From contig NC_018020.1 in NCBI RefSeq assembly GCF_000266885.1, positions 2,046,001 through 2,110,000 on the forward strand: DNA of 64,000 bases. Direction: 5' to 3'. The position numbers were made by a program, and so were the translations under genes. The notes under the pieces were generated by a model. The model searched no databases and was not told the DNA's origin. It worked only from the letters and a program-made list of their open reading frames with translations. Positions within the stretch are counted from its first letter, which is position 1. Each line of letters starts with the position of its first letter. This document shows positions 1 to 9,277 of the stretch, one piece after another. Source of the DNA: Turneriella parva DSM 21527. GTDB taxonomy: Bacteria; Spirochaetota; Leptospiria; Turneriellales; Turneriellaceae.

Positions 1-25
1 AGGTCATAAGGCCCATTGATTATGT

Positions 26-109
26 CATGGTTCGACATGCTCACCATGACAAAATTATTTTTTTACTCTGAGCCAATTATTTGTCACCCTGAGCTTGTCG
101 AAGGGTGAC
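26..109. repeat. Dispersed palindromic repeat (REP-like), copy 1
   Basis: Two palindromic halves lie downstream of mltG. The first (26-50) has CATGG and ACCATG arms. The second (83-109) has GTCACCCT and AGGGTGAC arms around GAGCTTGTCGA. The same two halves, in the same order and orientation, recur inside proS at 38235-38290 with a shorter spacer. The sequence could form two hairpins in RNA and may act as the mltG transcript end, but no U-tract is obvious. Its family and mobility are inferred from the recurrence only. Confidence 0.75.
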
Positions 110-112
110 GCA

Positions 113-1123
113 CTAAGGTCCTATATACTTCTTTTTGGCCGCGTTATGTTCTTTGAAGTCTTTTGAGAAATGGTGTGCGTCGTCGCCTTTGAGCACGAAG
201 AACTTGTAGTCAGTCTTTTCAGGGTTAACCGTCGCGTTAATGGCGGCGATACCTGGCGAACCGATCGGGCCGGGGGGCAGGCCGCGCACTTTATACGTGT
301 TATAGGGCGACTCGACTTCAAGGTCTTTGTAAAAGAGTCTTGCCTTGGGTTTTTCGAACAGGTATTGTACCGTTGCGCACGATTCGAGGGGTTCGCTGTC
401 GCGCAGCCGGTTATGGAAAACCGCAGCGATCAGCGGCCGCTCGTCTTTGAGTTTGGCCTCACGCTCGACGATGCTTGCCAGAATCACCGTTTCATGTATC
501 TTGCGCGGTTCAGTCGGAAAATTCTTCACTTCTTTAGCCTTCTCGAAAAAGTGCTCGATCATGTGTTCGATAATCTTGTCTTTTGGGTAACCCTGTGGCA
601 AGAAGTATGTATCGGGAAAAAGATACCCTTCTGCTGATTGTGCAGGTATTTTGTATTTATCGAGAATCGATTTTTTGGCGGCAACCTGCAAGAATTCATC
701 GCGCGATGCGAAAAATTTCTTTTCGACGAAGAGGTCGGCTATCTGCCGGTTGTGCAGACCCTCGGCAATCGTGATGCTGATTGTTTTGGTTTTACCGCTC
801 GTGATCGTCTGTGCAATTTTTGCGGCCGACATGCCGTCGTGCAGGTCATAGACGCCAAATTTGATTCTGCCGGCTTTGCCGGTGAGGCGCATATAGAGTT
901 TAAATAAGGTCTCGCTGCCGACCAGGTTCGCTTCGCTGAGGCGCGCTGAAACGTTCGAGAGGTTCGAGCCCGCCTTAACGGCAAAATCGATGTGGCGCGA
1001 GCCATCGCCGACCGACCGTAGGCTGATGTACATGGCTAAAGCGCCCATGAGCAGCGTGGCGAGCAATACACCTGCCGCTATCACCAGCGGCTTTCTGACC
1101 TGTTGCAGATTATCTTGCAGCAT
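113..1123 (-). CDS. mltG: Endolytic murein transglycosylase MltG
   Basis: The 336-residue product is a membrane-anchored lytic transglycosylase of the YceG/MltG family, which cleaves nascent glycan strands and so limits their length. An N-terminal transmembrane anchor (about residues 13-33) precedes a LysM-like region and the catalytic domain. Family motifs are visible: GYLFPDTYFLP near residue 165 and ASIVEREAK near residue 220, the latter carrying the expected catalytic glutamate. The length is normal. The ATG start gives a compact N terminus with basic residues before the membrane segment. The gene is divergent from the soluble lytic transglycosylase with about 55 bp between starts, so promoters for two murein hydrolases share one short region. 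Confidence 0.95.
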   Translation of the reverse strand: MLQDNLQQVRKPLVIAAGVLLATLLMGALAMYISLRSVGDGSRHIDFAVKAGSNLSNVSARLSEANLVGSETLFKLYMRLTGKAGRIKFGVYDLHDGMSAAKIAQTITSGKTKTISITIAEGLHNRQIADLFVEKKFFASRDEFLQVAAKKSILDKYKIPAQSAEGYLFPDTYFLPQGYPKDKIIEHMIEHFFEKAKEVKNFPTEPRKIHETVILASIVEREAKLKDERPLIAAVFHNRLRDSEPLESCATVQYLFEKPKARLFYKDLEVESPYNTYKVRGLPPGPIGSPGIAAINATVNPEKTDYKFFVLKGDDAHHFSKDFKEHNAAKKKYIGP

Positions 1124-1177
1124 GCGTGCGGCTACAACTGATTGACGTGCTGTAAAGCGTACATCCCCCTTACGTCT

Positions 1178-3376
1178 ATGCTATCTAAAGGCATCTTGTT
1201 TGCCGCCAGCTGCTATCTGCTCGTCTGTTGCGGGCGCACTTCTGCAGAGGCGAATCTCTTGCATGAGTATGCCGACCTGCCGGGTGGCCAGGGTGTGAAT
1301 TACCTCAGCGAATATGCGCGCGCGCAGAGACTAAAGAGCCCTGCCGACCGGCCTCTGCAGCAGCAGGCCTATCTGGCGAGCGCCTTTCGGGATGCGGCGA
1401 AGGCACCCATCTGCGCCGATGCAGCCTGCGCCGAGGCGGCAATTCGCGCACTAAAGGGCTCTGATCGCTCAAAACTCGCGGACTATGCGGCGTTTCACCT
1501 GGCAGACCTCGCTGCCCGTGACAACCAGACCGCCATTGCTCTCTCTCTCTTGCAGCAAATCTCGAACCCACCCGATAGCCTGCAGCGAAAAGTCTCGCTG
1601 CTCAAAGGCCGCTTGCTTCAGCTTGGCGGCCAGGCGCCGCAGAGCGCGCAGCTCTTTCGCGAACACCTCGAAAAGTTCAAAGACGGCGAGTCTCTGTATC
1701 TGGCCGCCGACGCTTTCGACCGGGCAGGTGATAAGTCAGCTGCGCTCGCCACGGCAATTCAGGGCCTCGAGCACCCCGAGGCAGATTTCGCGTTCGCCCA
1801 AAACGGACTGCACATTCGCAATCTTCTGGGGCAAGGTATCTACAGCATGAGTGCACCCGTTACCCGCATTCGCCTCATGGAGGCTCTGCGCGTCGCGAAA
1901 GACAAAGCGAGTGCGCACAAACTGTTTTCAGGTCTCGTAAACCAAAAGCTCTCGAAACACGACCGCGATCTCTTCGTGCACTACGGTTCACGGCTGATGA
2001 TCGAAAAAGGCGATGCGCGTGCAGTTCAAAACCTGCTCGCTTCAGCTAGCGGCGATTTTTATGGTGAATCAGGTGAAAAGGCTGCACTCGATGTCTGTGA
2101 GCGCCTGTTAAAGAAGAAACAGTACGCTGCGGTTAACCATTTTTTTGCGACTGCCCCAGCGACGAAGAGCAAATTACAGTGCCAGCTGCGGCAGGCTCAG
2201 CGCTCGTCAGACTATTCTGCGAAGGCCCGCGGCATCGCTGCCGAATACATCACCTCTTTCGATGCCGAGTCGACCCTGGCAGAGCGCATTTTTCTGCGTT
2301 CGTGTCTGCCCGACAGGTCAAAATCGCGTTCGGGTGTGGATATCCCCTGTCTTGAAGAGCTGAAGCGTATCACGGCAGGTAAAGTTACCGGGGCCGGCGC
2401 GCGTTATTTCTTGGCGCGGCATTTTGACGCAACCGGCAATGCAGAGCAGGTAAAGGCGCTCGTCACAGAAATTGCGACGCAATATGCCGATGACTACTAT
2501 TTCTATCGCCTGATCGAAAATCCGCTGGTGCTGCAGAAACAACTGATCGCGGCACCTGCCTCTGGTAACGAACGCTCTGCGCTGCTGACGGCGACGCTCA
2601 TCAGCGCCGATCTCGCGCAAGCACGCGGCATTGAAGTCTTGAGTGACCTGCGCAAATTCACCGAGCGCACGCAGAAACGCCAGAAAAAACTCGACGGCCC
2701 TCTCGTCACTGCGGCGCTGCTTTTCGCAGCTGACAGCCGCGACGAGGCGCGCGAACTCTTGCGCAACCCCGAAAGGCTGATGGTCTATGAAAACCTCGTT
2801 GTTGTGGGCCAGGTCTCTGGCAAGAGCGACATTGCTCTTTTTGGGGTGAAGCAATGGCTGCGCGAACAGAAGCTACGACCGTTTCTTTATGAGATCCCCC
2901 TTGAAATGAGGCAGTTGCTCTACCCGACGACCTACGCAGCACACATTGAAAAATATGCGGCAAAAAACCGTGTCGAGGTTGCCGAAGTGCTCGCGCTCAT
3001 TCGGCAAGAGTCGCAGTTCTTTGCAGGGGCGATCAGCCGCGCGAATGCCTTGGGGCTGATGCAGTTGTTGCCCTCGACAGCAAAGCTCGTCGCCGCGAAA
3101 GAAGGCCTTGAGCGATACAACCTGCTTCAACCCGAAGACAACATTCGCCTCGGCACTGCGTTCATGCGCGAGATCAAAGATTATTACTCAGCAGATTTCG
3201 TGGGCCTTGCGATCGCGTACAACGCGGGCCCGGGCCGGTATACACAGTGGAAAAAGAAGCTCGACCCTGAAGAGGCTGTTTTTGTCGAGCAGATACCGTT
3301 TCAAGAAACCTACCATTATGTACGCGTGCTGCTGAGCGACCGGGCGAAATACCGCGCGCTGCTGACAAACCCATGA
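1178..3376 (+). CDS. Soluble lytic murein transglycosylase, lipoprotein (Slt family)
   Basis: The product of about 732 residues has a long alpha-helical, superhelical-like N-terminal region and a C-terminal SLT/lysozyme-like domain (about residues 590-725). The catalytic glutamate lies in IRQESQF at residue 611, followed by ANALGLMQLLPSTA and AIAYNAGPGRY, all diagnostic of Slt70-type enzymes that release 1,6-anhydromuropeptides. ATG at 1178 is preferred over the upstream TTG at 1142 because it gives a signal peptide ending in a lipobox-like LLVCCG, suggesting a lipidated periplasmic enzyme. Its stop overlaps the next start (ATGA), so it is probably cotranscribed and translationally coupled with the patatin gene. 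Confidence 0.92.
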   Translation: MLSKGILFAASCYLLVCCGRTSAEANLLHEYADLPGGQGVNYLSEYARAQRLKSPADRPLQQQAYLASAFRDAAKAPICADAACAEAAIRALKGSDRSKLADYAAFHLADLAARDNQTAIALSLLQQISNPPDSLQRKVSLLKGRLLQLGGQAPQSAQLFREHLEKFKDGESLYLAADAFDRAGDKSAALATAIQGLEHPEADFAFAQNGLHIRNLLGQGIYSMSAPVTRIRLMEALRVAKDKASAHKLFSGLVNQKLSKHDRDLFVHYGSRLMIEKGDARAVQNLLASASGDFYGESGEKAALDVCERLLKKKQYAAVNHFFATAPATKSKLQCQLRQAQRSSDYSAKARGIAAEYITSFDAESTLAERIFLRSCLPDRSKSRSGVDIPCLEELKRITAGKVTGAGARYFLARHFDATGNAEQVKALVTEIATQYADDYYFYRLIENPLVLQKQLIAAPASGNERSALLTATLISADLAQARGIEVLSDLRKFTERTQKRQKKLDGPLVTAALLFAADSRDEARELLRNPERLMVYENLVVVGQVSGKSDIALFGVKQWLREQKLRPFLYEIPLEMRQLLYPTTYAAHIEKYAAKNRVEVAEVLALIRQESQFFAGAISRANALGLMQLLPSTAKLVAAKEGLERYNLLQPEDNIRLGTAFMREIKDYYSADFVGLAIAYNAGPGRYTQWKKKLDPEEAVFVEQIPFQETYHYVRVLLSDRAKYRALLTNP

Positions 3377-5235
3377 ACCAGAAAAAGATTTTGGGTGTCG
3401 CGCGCCACAGTGCGCTGTTTCGCTCGCTGAGCGACGCGCAGCTCAGCCGGGTGTTGAAGCACTTTCGGCTGCACCATCTGCAAAAAGGCGATTATCTGTT
3501 TCGCGCCGACCAGCATAGCCGCATGATGTATTTCGTCGTCGATGGCAAGTTGCGGGTCGAAAAAGTCATCGGCGCGGGCCAGCCGGTGCGCATCGCTTCG
3601 TTGCTTGCCGGCGACATCGTCGGTGAAGTCGCGATGCTCACAGGCGAACGCCATTCGGGGCAGGTGCGCGCGGTCACCGATGCGCATATCGCGGGCATCA
3701 CCAAGAAAGAGCTTGATCCGCTGCTGAGGCATTACCCGTTATTGTTGCAGAATCTTATTCGCATCGAAGCGCTGAGGCTTCGGCACAACATCGTGCGCGA
3801 ACCTAAGCTGAATCAAGAATTGGGATTCATATTGCATCTGTACAGTTGCACCCCTGCAGATTATCTGGCGGCAGAGCCCAACACTACCGCGGCGATCGCC
3901 GCGCAGAAACTCAAGAATTTCATGTTGTTTCCGCGCGAGTTCTTGAAGCGCGCAGGCGCGTCGACCGACGCGCTGCGCAAGGCGATTAGCCAGACCTTGA
4001 TGAAGCACCCCTCGGCCTACCTGACCGTCAATGCGGCAACAACCGAGGGGCACCTAGTTAAGGCGCTCATTTCGATGGCTGACCGGTTGATCGTGACTTG
4101 CTCAGAAGACGAGGCTTCGGTCAAGACGGCTGAACTCTATTTGCGTCAGGCAGAACAAAAGGGCATGCAGTCCCAACTGCGGCCGATGGTGATAAATGTT
4201 CACCATGCTTCGCGCGACAACCTCACGACTTCGGAAATTGAGGCGAGGCTTAAACACAACGTGCGTTTCAGATTGAAACTAAGGCGCGACTATTGGGAAA
4301 ACTCTGAATCGCCGGCGCTCAAAATTCAGGCGATGGCCATTGCAAGGTCGATCTGTGAAAACTCGCAGGGCATCGCATTCGGCGGTGGCGGCGCCCGGGC
4401 GCTCAGCGAGATTGGTGTGATCTCAGAGCTCGAACGACACCACATTGCATTCGACCATGTGTCAGGCACGAGCATGGGTTCGCTGGTTGCAGCGCTCTAT
4501 GCGCAGGGACTCAATGCGCGCGAAATGAGCGAAAAGTTCAAAGAGTTCTTGCCGAGCGACAAAGGGTTACTGCGCTATAATCTGCCGTTTATTTCGTTCT
4601 TTCGCGACCGCAGCGTGAACCGCATTCTGCGGCGGGTCTTTGGCAATGCGCGCATCGAAGACCAGCCTCTGCCTCTGACAATTATCGCCGCCGATCTGAT
4701 TTCAGGCCAGGAGATCAGGCTGACGCGTGGTCTCATTTGGCGCGCCGTGCGCGCGAGCATGAGCCTGCCGGTGGTTTTTCCCCCGGTGCGGTACCACGGG
4801 GCCTATCTCGTCGACGGTGGCGCGATCAACAATGTGCCGGGCAATGTCTTACGCGAACAGGGTGTCGAACGCGTGCTCGGCATCAACTGCACACCGCTCG
4901 AAGACAATTCCATTCGCGAATATCTGATCGAAACAAATCTCTTTCAACTTTTGAAGCCCGGCGACAAATTCTGGAACAACCTCAAGCGCGTATTCAAGGC
5001 ATTGCGCCTTTTTGTGACACGCCCGCCGATTCTGCAAATCGCCAACCGCGCAATGATGCTCGAGGGCTCAGAGCTGATACGCCAGAAATCGCGCGAGTTT
5101 GATCTGCTGTTTAGCCCAGACGTTTCGCGTTTCGGTATGTTCGAATTCGACCGGCGAGAAGAAATCATTGATGCGGGGCGTGTTTACGCGCGTCTGCATG
5201 CCGCTGATCTGAAGAGAATTTTCCGTAAGAGTTAG
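3373..5235 (+). CDS. Cyclic-nucleotide-binding patatin-like phospholipase
   Basis: The 620-residue product has a cNMP-binding domain at residues 15-135 and a patatin-like lipase domain at about 330-520. The patatin part has the glycine-rich oxyanion loop GGGGAR (337-342), the nucleophile motif GTSMG (Ser367) and the dyad aspartate in DGG (Asp481). It therefore resembles the RssA/neuropathy-target-esterase family, serine lipases or lysophospholipases gated by a regulatory domain. The cNMP domain fits the four class III cyclases encoded further along the window, but a direct link is only inference. The region between the two domains is not recognised. The gene overlaps the upstream Slt gene by 4 bp and ends in a hairpin shared with the convergent gene. 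Confidence 0.9.
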   Translation: MNQKKILGVARHSALFRSLSDAQLSRVLKHFRLHHLQKGDYLFRADQHSRMMYFVVDGKLRVEKVIGAGQPVRIASLLAGDIVGEVAMLTGERHSGQVRAVTDAHIAGITKKELDPLLRHYPLLLQNLIRIEALRLRHNIVREPKLNQELGFILHLYSCTPADYLAAEPNTTAAIAAQKLKNFMLFPREFLKRAGASTDALRKAISQTLMKHPSAYLTVNAATTEGHLVKALISMADRLIVTCSEDEASVKTAELYLRQAEQKGMQSQLRPMVINVHHASRDNLTTSEIEARLKHNVRFRLKLRRDYWENSESPALKIQAMAIARSICENSQGIAFGGGGARALSEIGVISELERHHIAFDHVSGTSMGSLVAALYAQGLNAREMSEKFKEFLPSDKGLLRYNLPFISFFRDRSVNRILRRVFGNARIEDQPLPLTIIAADLISGQEIRLTRGLIWRAVRASMSLPVVFPPVRYHGAYLVDGGAINNVPGNVLREQGVERVLGINCTPLEDNSIREYLIETNLFQLLKPGDKFWNNLKRVFKALRLFVTRPPILQIANRAMMLEGSELIRQKSREFDLLFSPDVSRFGMFEFDRREEIIDAGRVYARLHAADLKRIFRKS

Positions 5236-5258
5236 GCCTTGGGCCTCACTCTTACGGA
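5222..5258. terminator. Bidirectional hairpin between convergent genes
   Basis: An 11-bp perfect stem TCCGTAAGAGT / ACTCTTACGGA (5222-5232 and 5248-5258) encloses a second 5-bp stem AGGCC / GGCCT. It spans the stop codon of the patatin gene and ends right before the stop codon of the opposing gene. Its position between convergent genes fits a shared terminator, although U-tracts are weak. Confidence 0.7.
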
Positions 5259-6056
5259 TTATCTGATGCGTGTCTGCTGCAGGGTGAAGTCTGCGCCCGC
5301 AGACATCTTCTCGATTTCGAGCATCGTCTCGCGCGTCGTCTGCATTTTTTCTGAAACGGCCGTCACCTGCTTAGAGATGACCTCGGGCTCGAATACCTGC
5401 ACAGACTGGTCGCGCAGGTAGCGCAGGGTTTCTTCAACCATTTCAATCTGTGCGAGAAACTTTTTCTTATTCGCCTCGGCCTCTTTCACCATCGCGGCGC
5501 GTTTCTCGACGAGCTCGATGCGGCGCTGCAGGGCGTCTTTGGTCTCTGCGGGTGCATCGGGCGCAAGCGCCGCGAGATCGCCCTTCAGTTTCGCGAGTTC
5601 GGCTTCGTGGCCCGAGCCTGCAACCTTTTGCATGTCGTCGAGCCGGCAATAGCCATTGAGCAGATGAATAAAATTGCTTTCGAGTTCGTCGAGGCCCGTC
5701 AGCATTGCTTCACCCGATTGCACAGAAGCTTTGCTGTTCTGGCGGGTGTTCTGTTTAATCTGGCGGATCAATTCTTCTGCCGGCGACATTTTGCTCTTGA
5801 GCGCCGAGCTTGAACCGTAGATCGCGTTTCTCAGCCGGCGAATCTCGTCTTTTTCGGCTTCACGGCCTTCGAGGGCACCCACGGCACGCTGAAATCGTTT
5901 GTTGGTCGCGGCCCCAATCAGAATGACCGTTTCGGCCGCAAAAAGTACGGGGTAGAATAGCGGCAATGACCAGCTGAAAAAAAGACCTGCAATCAGGCCA
6001 GCTCCCAGAAACAGCAGGTTGTACTTGTGCTTAAATGCGTGCCAGATGTACATCAT
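5259..6056 (-). CDS. Membrane protein with long helical cytoplasmic region, unknown
   Basis: The 265-residue protein has two closely spaced hydrophobic segments (about residues 13-28 and 30-46) followed by roughly 215 charged, alanine/glutamate/lysine-rich residues with heptad character, probably coiled coil. I do not recognise a family or catalytic motif. Its start overlaps the stop of the GatB/YqeY gene by 4 bp (ATGA), so the two are probably one operon. There are two adjacent ATG codons at the start; either could be used. A membrane-tethered scaffold is possible, but that is a guess from architecture alone. Confidence 0.75.
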   Translation of the reverse strand: MMYIWHAFKHKYNLLFLGAGLIAGLFFSWSLPLFYPVLFAAETVILIGAATNKRFQRAVGALEGREAEKDEIRRLRNAIYGSSSALKSKMSPAEELIRQIKQNTRQNSKASVQSGEAMLTGLDELESNFIHLLNGYCRLDDMQKVAGSGHEAELAKLKGDLAALAPDAPAETKDALQRRIELVEKRAAMVKEAEANKKKFLAQIEMVEETLRYLRDQSVQVFEPEVISKQVTAVSEKMQTTRETMLEIEKMSAGADFTLQQTRIR

Positions 6057-6478
6057 ACGATTACCTCTTTTGCGATTTCTGAAGCCAGTTTACCATCATA
6101 TTGGCCGTCGTGGTTTGCCTTGAGGTATTTCATGGCCTCACCGATATTTTTCGCGCCCGATTTCTTCAGCGCCGCCCGCAGGTCGTCGGCGCTCATCTGC
6201 TGCGGCAGGTAAGAGAGCAATACCTCTTTTTCGACTTTGAATGCGTCGGCGCGGCTGGCGTCCATTTTACCCTGCGCGGCAAGCGCCAGGTTCTCTTCGA
6301 CGCTCTTCAGAAACTGGCGCACGACTTTCAGAACGTCTGCGTCATTCGGCGCCCGGTGGCCGTCGTCGATTGCGATCGCCTTAACCTGCGAAAGTGCCGT
6401 CGTCAGAACCCCGGCCTTCACGGTGTCGCGTGCTTTGCGCGCCTCGAGGCTTTCTTTTTGCATACGTTCAAAGAGCAT
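6053..6478 (-). CDS. GatB/YqeY domain protein
   Basis: The 141-residue protein matches the YqeY family, which shares the C-terminal tRNA-interacting domain of GatB. Typical features are the N-terminal helical segment with LKAGVLTTAL-like pattern, the central EKEVLLSYLPQQMS motif and the C-terminal GEAMKYLKANHDGQYDGKLAS segment. The ATG at 6478 is chosen because upstream residues in the open frame are non-family-like and arginine/histidine-rich. The cellular role of YqeY proteins is not firmly established; a tRNA-linked function is the usual guess. It is upstream of, and overlaps, the coiled-coil membrane protein gene. Confidence 0.9.
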   Translation of the reverse strand: MLFERMQKESLEARKARDTVKAGVLTTALSQVKAIAIDDGHRAPNDADVLKVVRQFLKSVEENLALAAQGKMDASRADAFKVEKEVLLSYLPQQMSADDLRAALKKSGAKNIGEAMKYLKANHDGQYDGKLASEIAKEVIV

Positions 6479-6616
6479 GTGTGAAAACCTGCCCTCCAGT
6501 GGGGATGTCAAGTGTAATGAATGTCGTGCCCGTGCGCTTCGGGCCATGCTGGGCCCGAAGCGCATAATTGGGCAGTTTATCCTTGACCTGATGAACGCGG
6601 CTATTTGGCGTGAACC

Positions 6617-8587
6617 GTGGTCTCGCATATCTATTTTGACCCGGCGCTTTCACGAATTACGCTCGAGTCGTTTCGTGATCAGGTCATCTTTGCGACGATC
6701 AACGACAACCTCGCGATCAAGCCGCGCACGGCAGACGAAGAGCACGCAGTTGTGTGGCTCGTGACTTCGTCTTCGCTGACTGAAAACGCGCAAGTTATCT
6801 CGAACTGGCTGCAGAAATACCCGCAGCACCGATCGCGCATTATCGTGCTCGGCGATCATGATTTTTCTGAGCTATTGTTCTCGCCGCTGAGCGAACAGCA
6901 GATTCACCTTTACCTGCCAGCGGGCATCAGCATGACACAGGTGCGTAAGGCCTGTGAATCGCAGATCAATGCCCTCTACGCAGAATACGACCGGCTGAGC
7001 CTGCAAGAAAAGCTCGCCAACAGTTATATTGAAATTCGGCGTCTCACGGCAGTCGGTCAGGCGCTTGCCACCGAACGCGATTTCGACCGCCTCATTGAAC
7101 TGGTATTGAATTCGGCGATAGAACTCACCAGCGCCGACGGCGGGTCGATTTACCTCAGCGAGAAGCACGGCAGCGGCGACAAACCCACGCACATACGTTT
7201 CAAGAAGTCGGCGATGCAGCTCGATGCGGGCGAATTTCTGCTGCCGATCGACAAAAAGTCGATTGCCGGTTACGTGGCGCTCACCGTCGAGCCGCTCTTG
7301 ATCGACGACGTGCACAATCTGCCGGTCGACGCCGGCTACACGTATAACTCAGAATACGACAAAGCGCACCACTATTACACCAAGTCGATGATGGTGATTC
7401 CGATGAAGAACCATCACGAAGAAGTGATCGGCATTATTCAGCTGATTAACCGCAAGCGCGACGCCGATGCGAAACTGACCCTCGCTGAACTCAAAGGCGA
7501 TGCCGTCATGTCGTTCACGCGCAAAGACTATTCACTCGTGAGCGCGATGGCAGGGCAGGCGGCGGTGGCGATAGAGAACAACCAACTGCTGCAAGACATT
7601 CAGAATCTGTTCGAGGGTTTTGTCAAAGCTTCGGTAACGGCAATTGAACAGCGCGACCCGACGACGAGTGGTCATTCGTTTCGCGTCGCCGACTATGCGG
7701 TGAATATCGCGATGGCGGTGAACCGCGACACGGGCGCGCGCTTTAATTCAGTGCGATTCACGCGCAACCAGATTCAAGAGCTGCGCTACGCTTCGCTGCT
7801 GCACGACTTTGGTAAGGTCGGTGTGCGAGAAGACGTTCTCGTAAAAGCGAAGAAACTCTACCCGAGTCAGCTCGAGCTGATTCGCTGGCGGTTCCATTTC
7901 ATAAAAAAAGACGTTGAGGCGGGCGTGTTGCGTAACATGCTTGCAGAACTTAAAAAATCCCCCGCTGAGAAGTGGCCCGAAATCGAGGCGCGGCACGAGC
8001 TTGAATTGCAAAAGAATCTGCTAGAAGCCGAAGAGATGTTCTCGGCGATTCTTTCGGCGAACGAACCGACTGTGCTCGCTGCCGGTTCATTCGACTTCTT
8101 GAAAAAAATCGCCGAGCGCAAGGTGAAACTTTCGGCTGACCATGCGGTGCCCTATCTGCACGACAATGAACTCGTGATGCTCTCTATCCGCAAAGGCACT
8201 CTCGACGAACAAGAGCGGCAAGAGATCGAGTCGCATGTGACGCACACCTATAATTTTCTGCGGCAGATACCGTGGACGCCGAACCTGCGCTGGGTGCCCG
8301 AGATCGCGTATGGCCACCACGAAAAACTCAACGGCAATGGGTATCCGCTCAAGCGGCGCGACCCTGAGATTTCGCTGCAGACGCGCATGATGACGATTGC
8401 CGACATCTACGATGCGCTGACCGCCTGGGACAGGCCGTACAAAAAAGCGATACCGCCCGAGAAGGCGATCGACATTCTCTGGATGGAAGTCAAAGACGGC
8501 CACGTCGACAGCGAACTTTTGAACGTGTTTATCGACGCGAAGGTCTACGCACGCATCGACGAACTGCGCGCGGTCGAAAATCGTTAG
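6617..8587 (+). CDS. GAF domain HD-GYP phosphodiesterase
   Basis: The 656-residue protein has an unrecognised N-terminal receiver-sized region (1-125), a GAF sensor domain (about 135-320) and an HD-GYP domain (about 335-640). HD-GYP proteins hydrolyse cyclic di-GMP. Visible motifs are GHSFRVADY, LLHDFGK (His396, Asp397), YGHHEKLNGNGYP (GYP at 575-577) and RMMTIADIYDALTAWDRPYKK. The stretch between HDFGK and HHE is about 170 residues, much longer than the 50-70 usual for the family, because of a charged helical insertion (about 430-520). The start is GTG at 6617. Stop and the next GTG start are separated by 3 bp, suggesting an operon with the AraC-like gene. Confidence 0.9.
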   Translation: MVSHIYFDPALSRITLESFRDQVIFATINDNLAIKPRTADEEHAVVWLVTSSSLTENAQVISNWLQKYPQHRSRIIVLGDHDFSELLFSPLSEQQIHLYLPAGISMTQVRKACESQINALYAEYDRLSLQEKLANSYIEIRRLTAVGQALATERDFDRLIELVLNSAIELTSADGGSIYLSEKHGSGDKPTHIRFKKSAMQLDAGEFLLPIDKKSIAGYVALTVEPLLIDDVHNLPVDAGYTYNSEYDKAHHYYTKSMMVIPMKNHHEEVIGIIQLINRKRDADAKLTLAELKGDAVMSFTRKDYSLVSAMAGQAAVAIENNQLLQDIQNLFEGFVKASVTAIEQRDPTTSGHSFRVADYAVNIAMAVNRDTGARFNSVRFTRNQIQELRYASLLHDFGKVGVREDVLVKAKKLYPSQLELIRWRFHFIKKDVEAGVLRNMLAELKKSPAEKWPEIEARHELELQKNLLEAEEMFSAILSANEPTVLAAGSFDFLKKIAERKVKLSADHAVPYLHDNELVMLSIRKGTLDEQERQEIESHVTHTYNFLRQIPWTPNLRWVPEIAYGHHEKLNGNGYPLKRRDPEISLQTRMMTIADIYDALTAWDRPYKKAIPPEKAIDILWMEVKDGHVDSELLNVFIDAKVYARIDELRAVENR

Positions 8588-8590
8588 CAG

Positions 8591-9277
8591 GTGCAAGCTT
8601 TACCGGTTCACCCTTTCCTTCGCGGCGTTGTCGCGAAAGCTTTTGTCACGGGCCATGCAAGCGCCGACACCTATCGGGTGATGCCGAGTGTCTACACGGT
8701 TATCGGCTTTCAGTTCGAGGGGCGCATCGACCACGTTTCTGAAAACCGTGCGCTCAGTATATTCGGTGTTACGGGAATTCTCGACAAGTGGCGCGAGTTT
8801 CGCAGCGAGCCGAAGACAGAATCGCTGCTGCTGTTTTTCGAACCGGGTGGCTTTTACCGTCTTTTTGGCGCGGTCGCGGGTGAACTCGGCAGCGCGAGCC
8901 TGGCGATGCACGATGTCGTGCCTTCGCGCGTGACGCGGGGCATCAGCGAAATTCTCGAAACGGGCAAAGAGCTTTCACAGAAATGGCAGCGCGTGCAGCA
9001 TTTACTTCTGCAACTTTTGTCTCGTGACCTGTCGCCTGAAGCTATGGGTGCGCTCTACCATTTGCAGACGAACCGCGGTGAACGCCGTATAAGCCAAATC
9101 GCAAAAGACCTCGCGGTGAGCCCCCGAACACTCGAGCGCCGTTTTGCCGCCCAAATCGGTGCCTCGCCCAAACACCTCGCACGCATCATGCGCTGGCGCG
9201 AGGCGATGCAAAATCTCAGTCGCGCCAGAGCGGGCAAGTTTTGCCGGGCTGTTTCAGGCGGTCTGGTACCTGATTGA
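8591..9277 (+). pseudogene. AraC-family regulator truncated inside its DNA-binding domain
   Basis: The frame begins with GTG 3 bp after the HD-GYP stop. Residues 1-145 look like the DUF6597-type sensory region of AraC regulators. Residues about 155-205 contain the first helix-turn-helix of an AraC domain (RISQIAKDLAVSPRTLERRF...GASPKHLARIMRWREAM). The second helix-turn-helix, normally the next 45-50 residues, is absent. After residue 210 the frame runs into a hemerythrin-like reading frame in the wrong phase and ends in a short unrelated tail (AGKFCRAVSGGLVPD). I read this as an AraC gene cut by a deletion around 9220-9240. A protein with one intact HTH might still be made, but normal DNA binding is doubtful. 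Confidence 0.7.

Noticed and set aside
1142-1177. A TTG start for the Slt gene at 1142
   Set aside because: The extra residues precede an otherwise good lipoprotein signal peptide that begins at the ATG at 1178.
2318-2854. Minus-strand frame antisense to the Slt gene
   Set aside because: It is a shadow of the strongly supported lytic transglycosylase. High GC codon usage keeps antisense frames open here.
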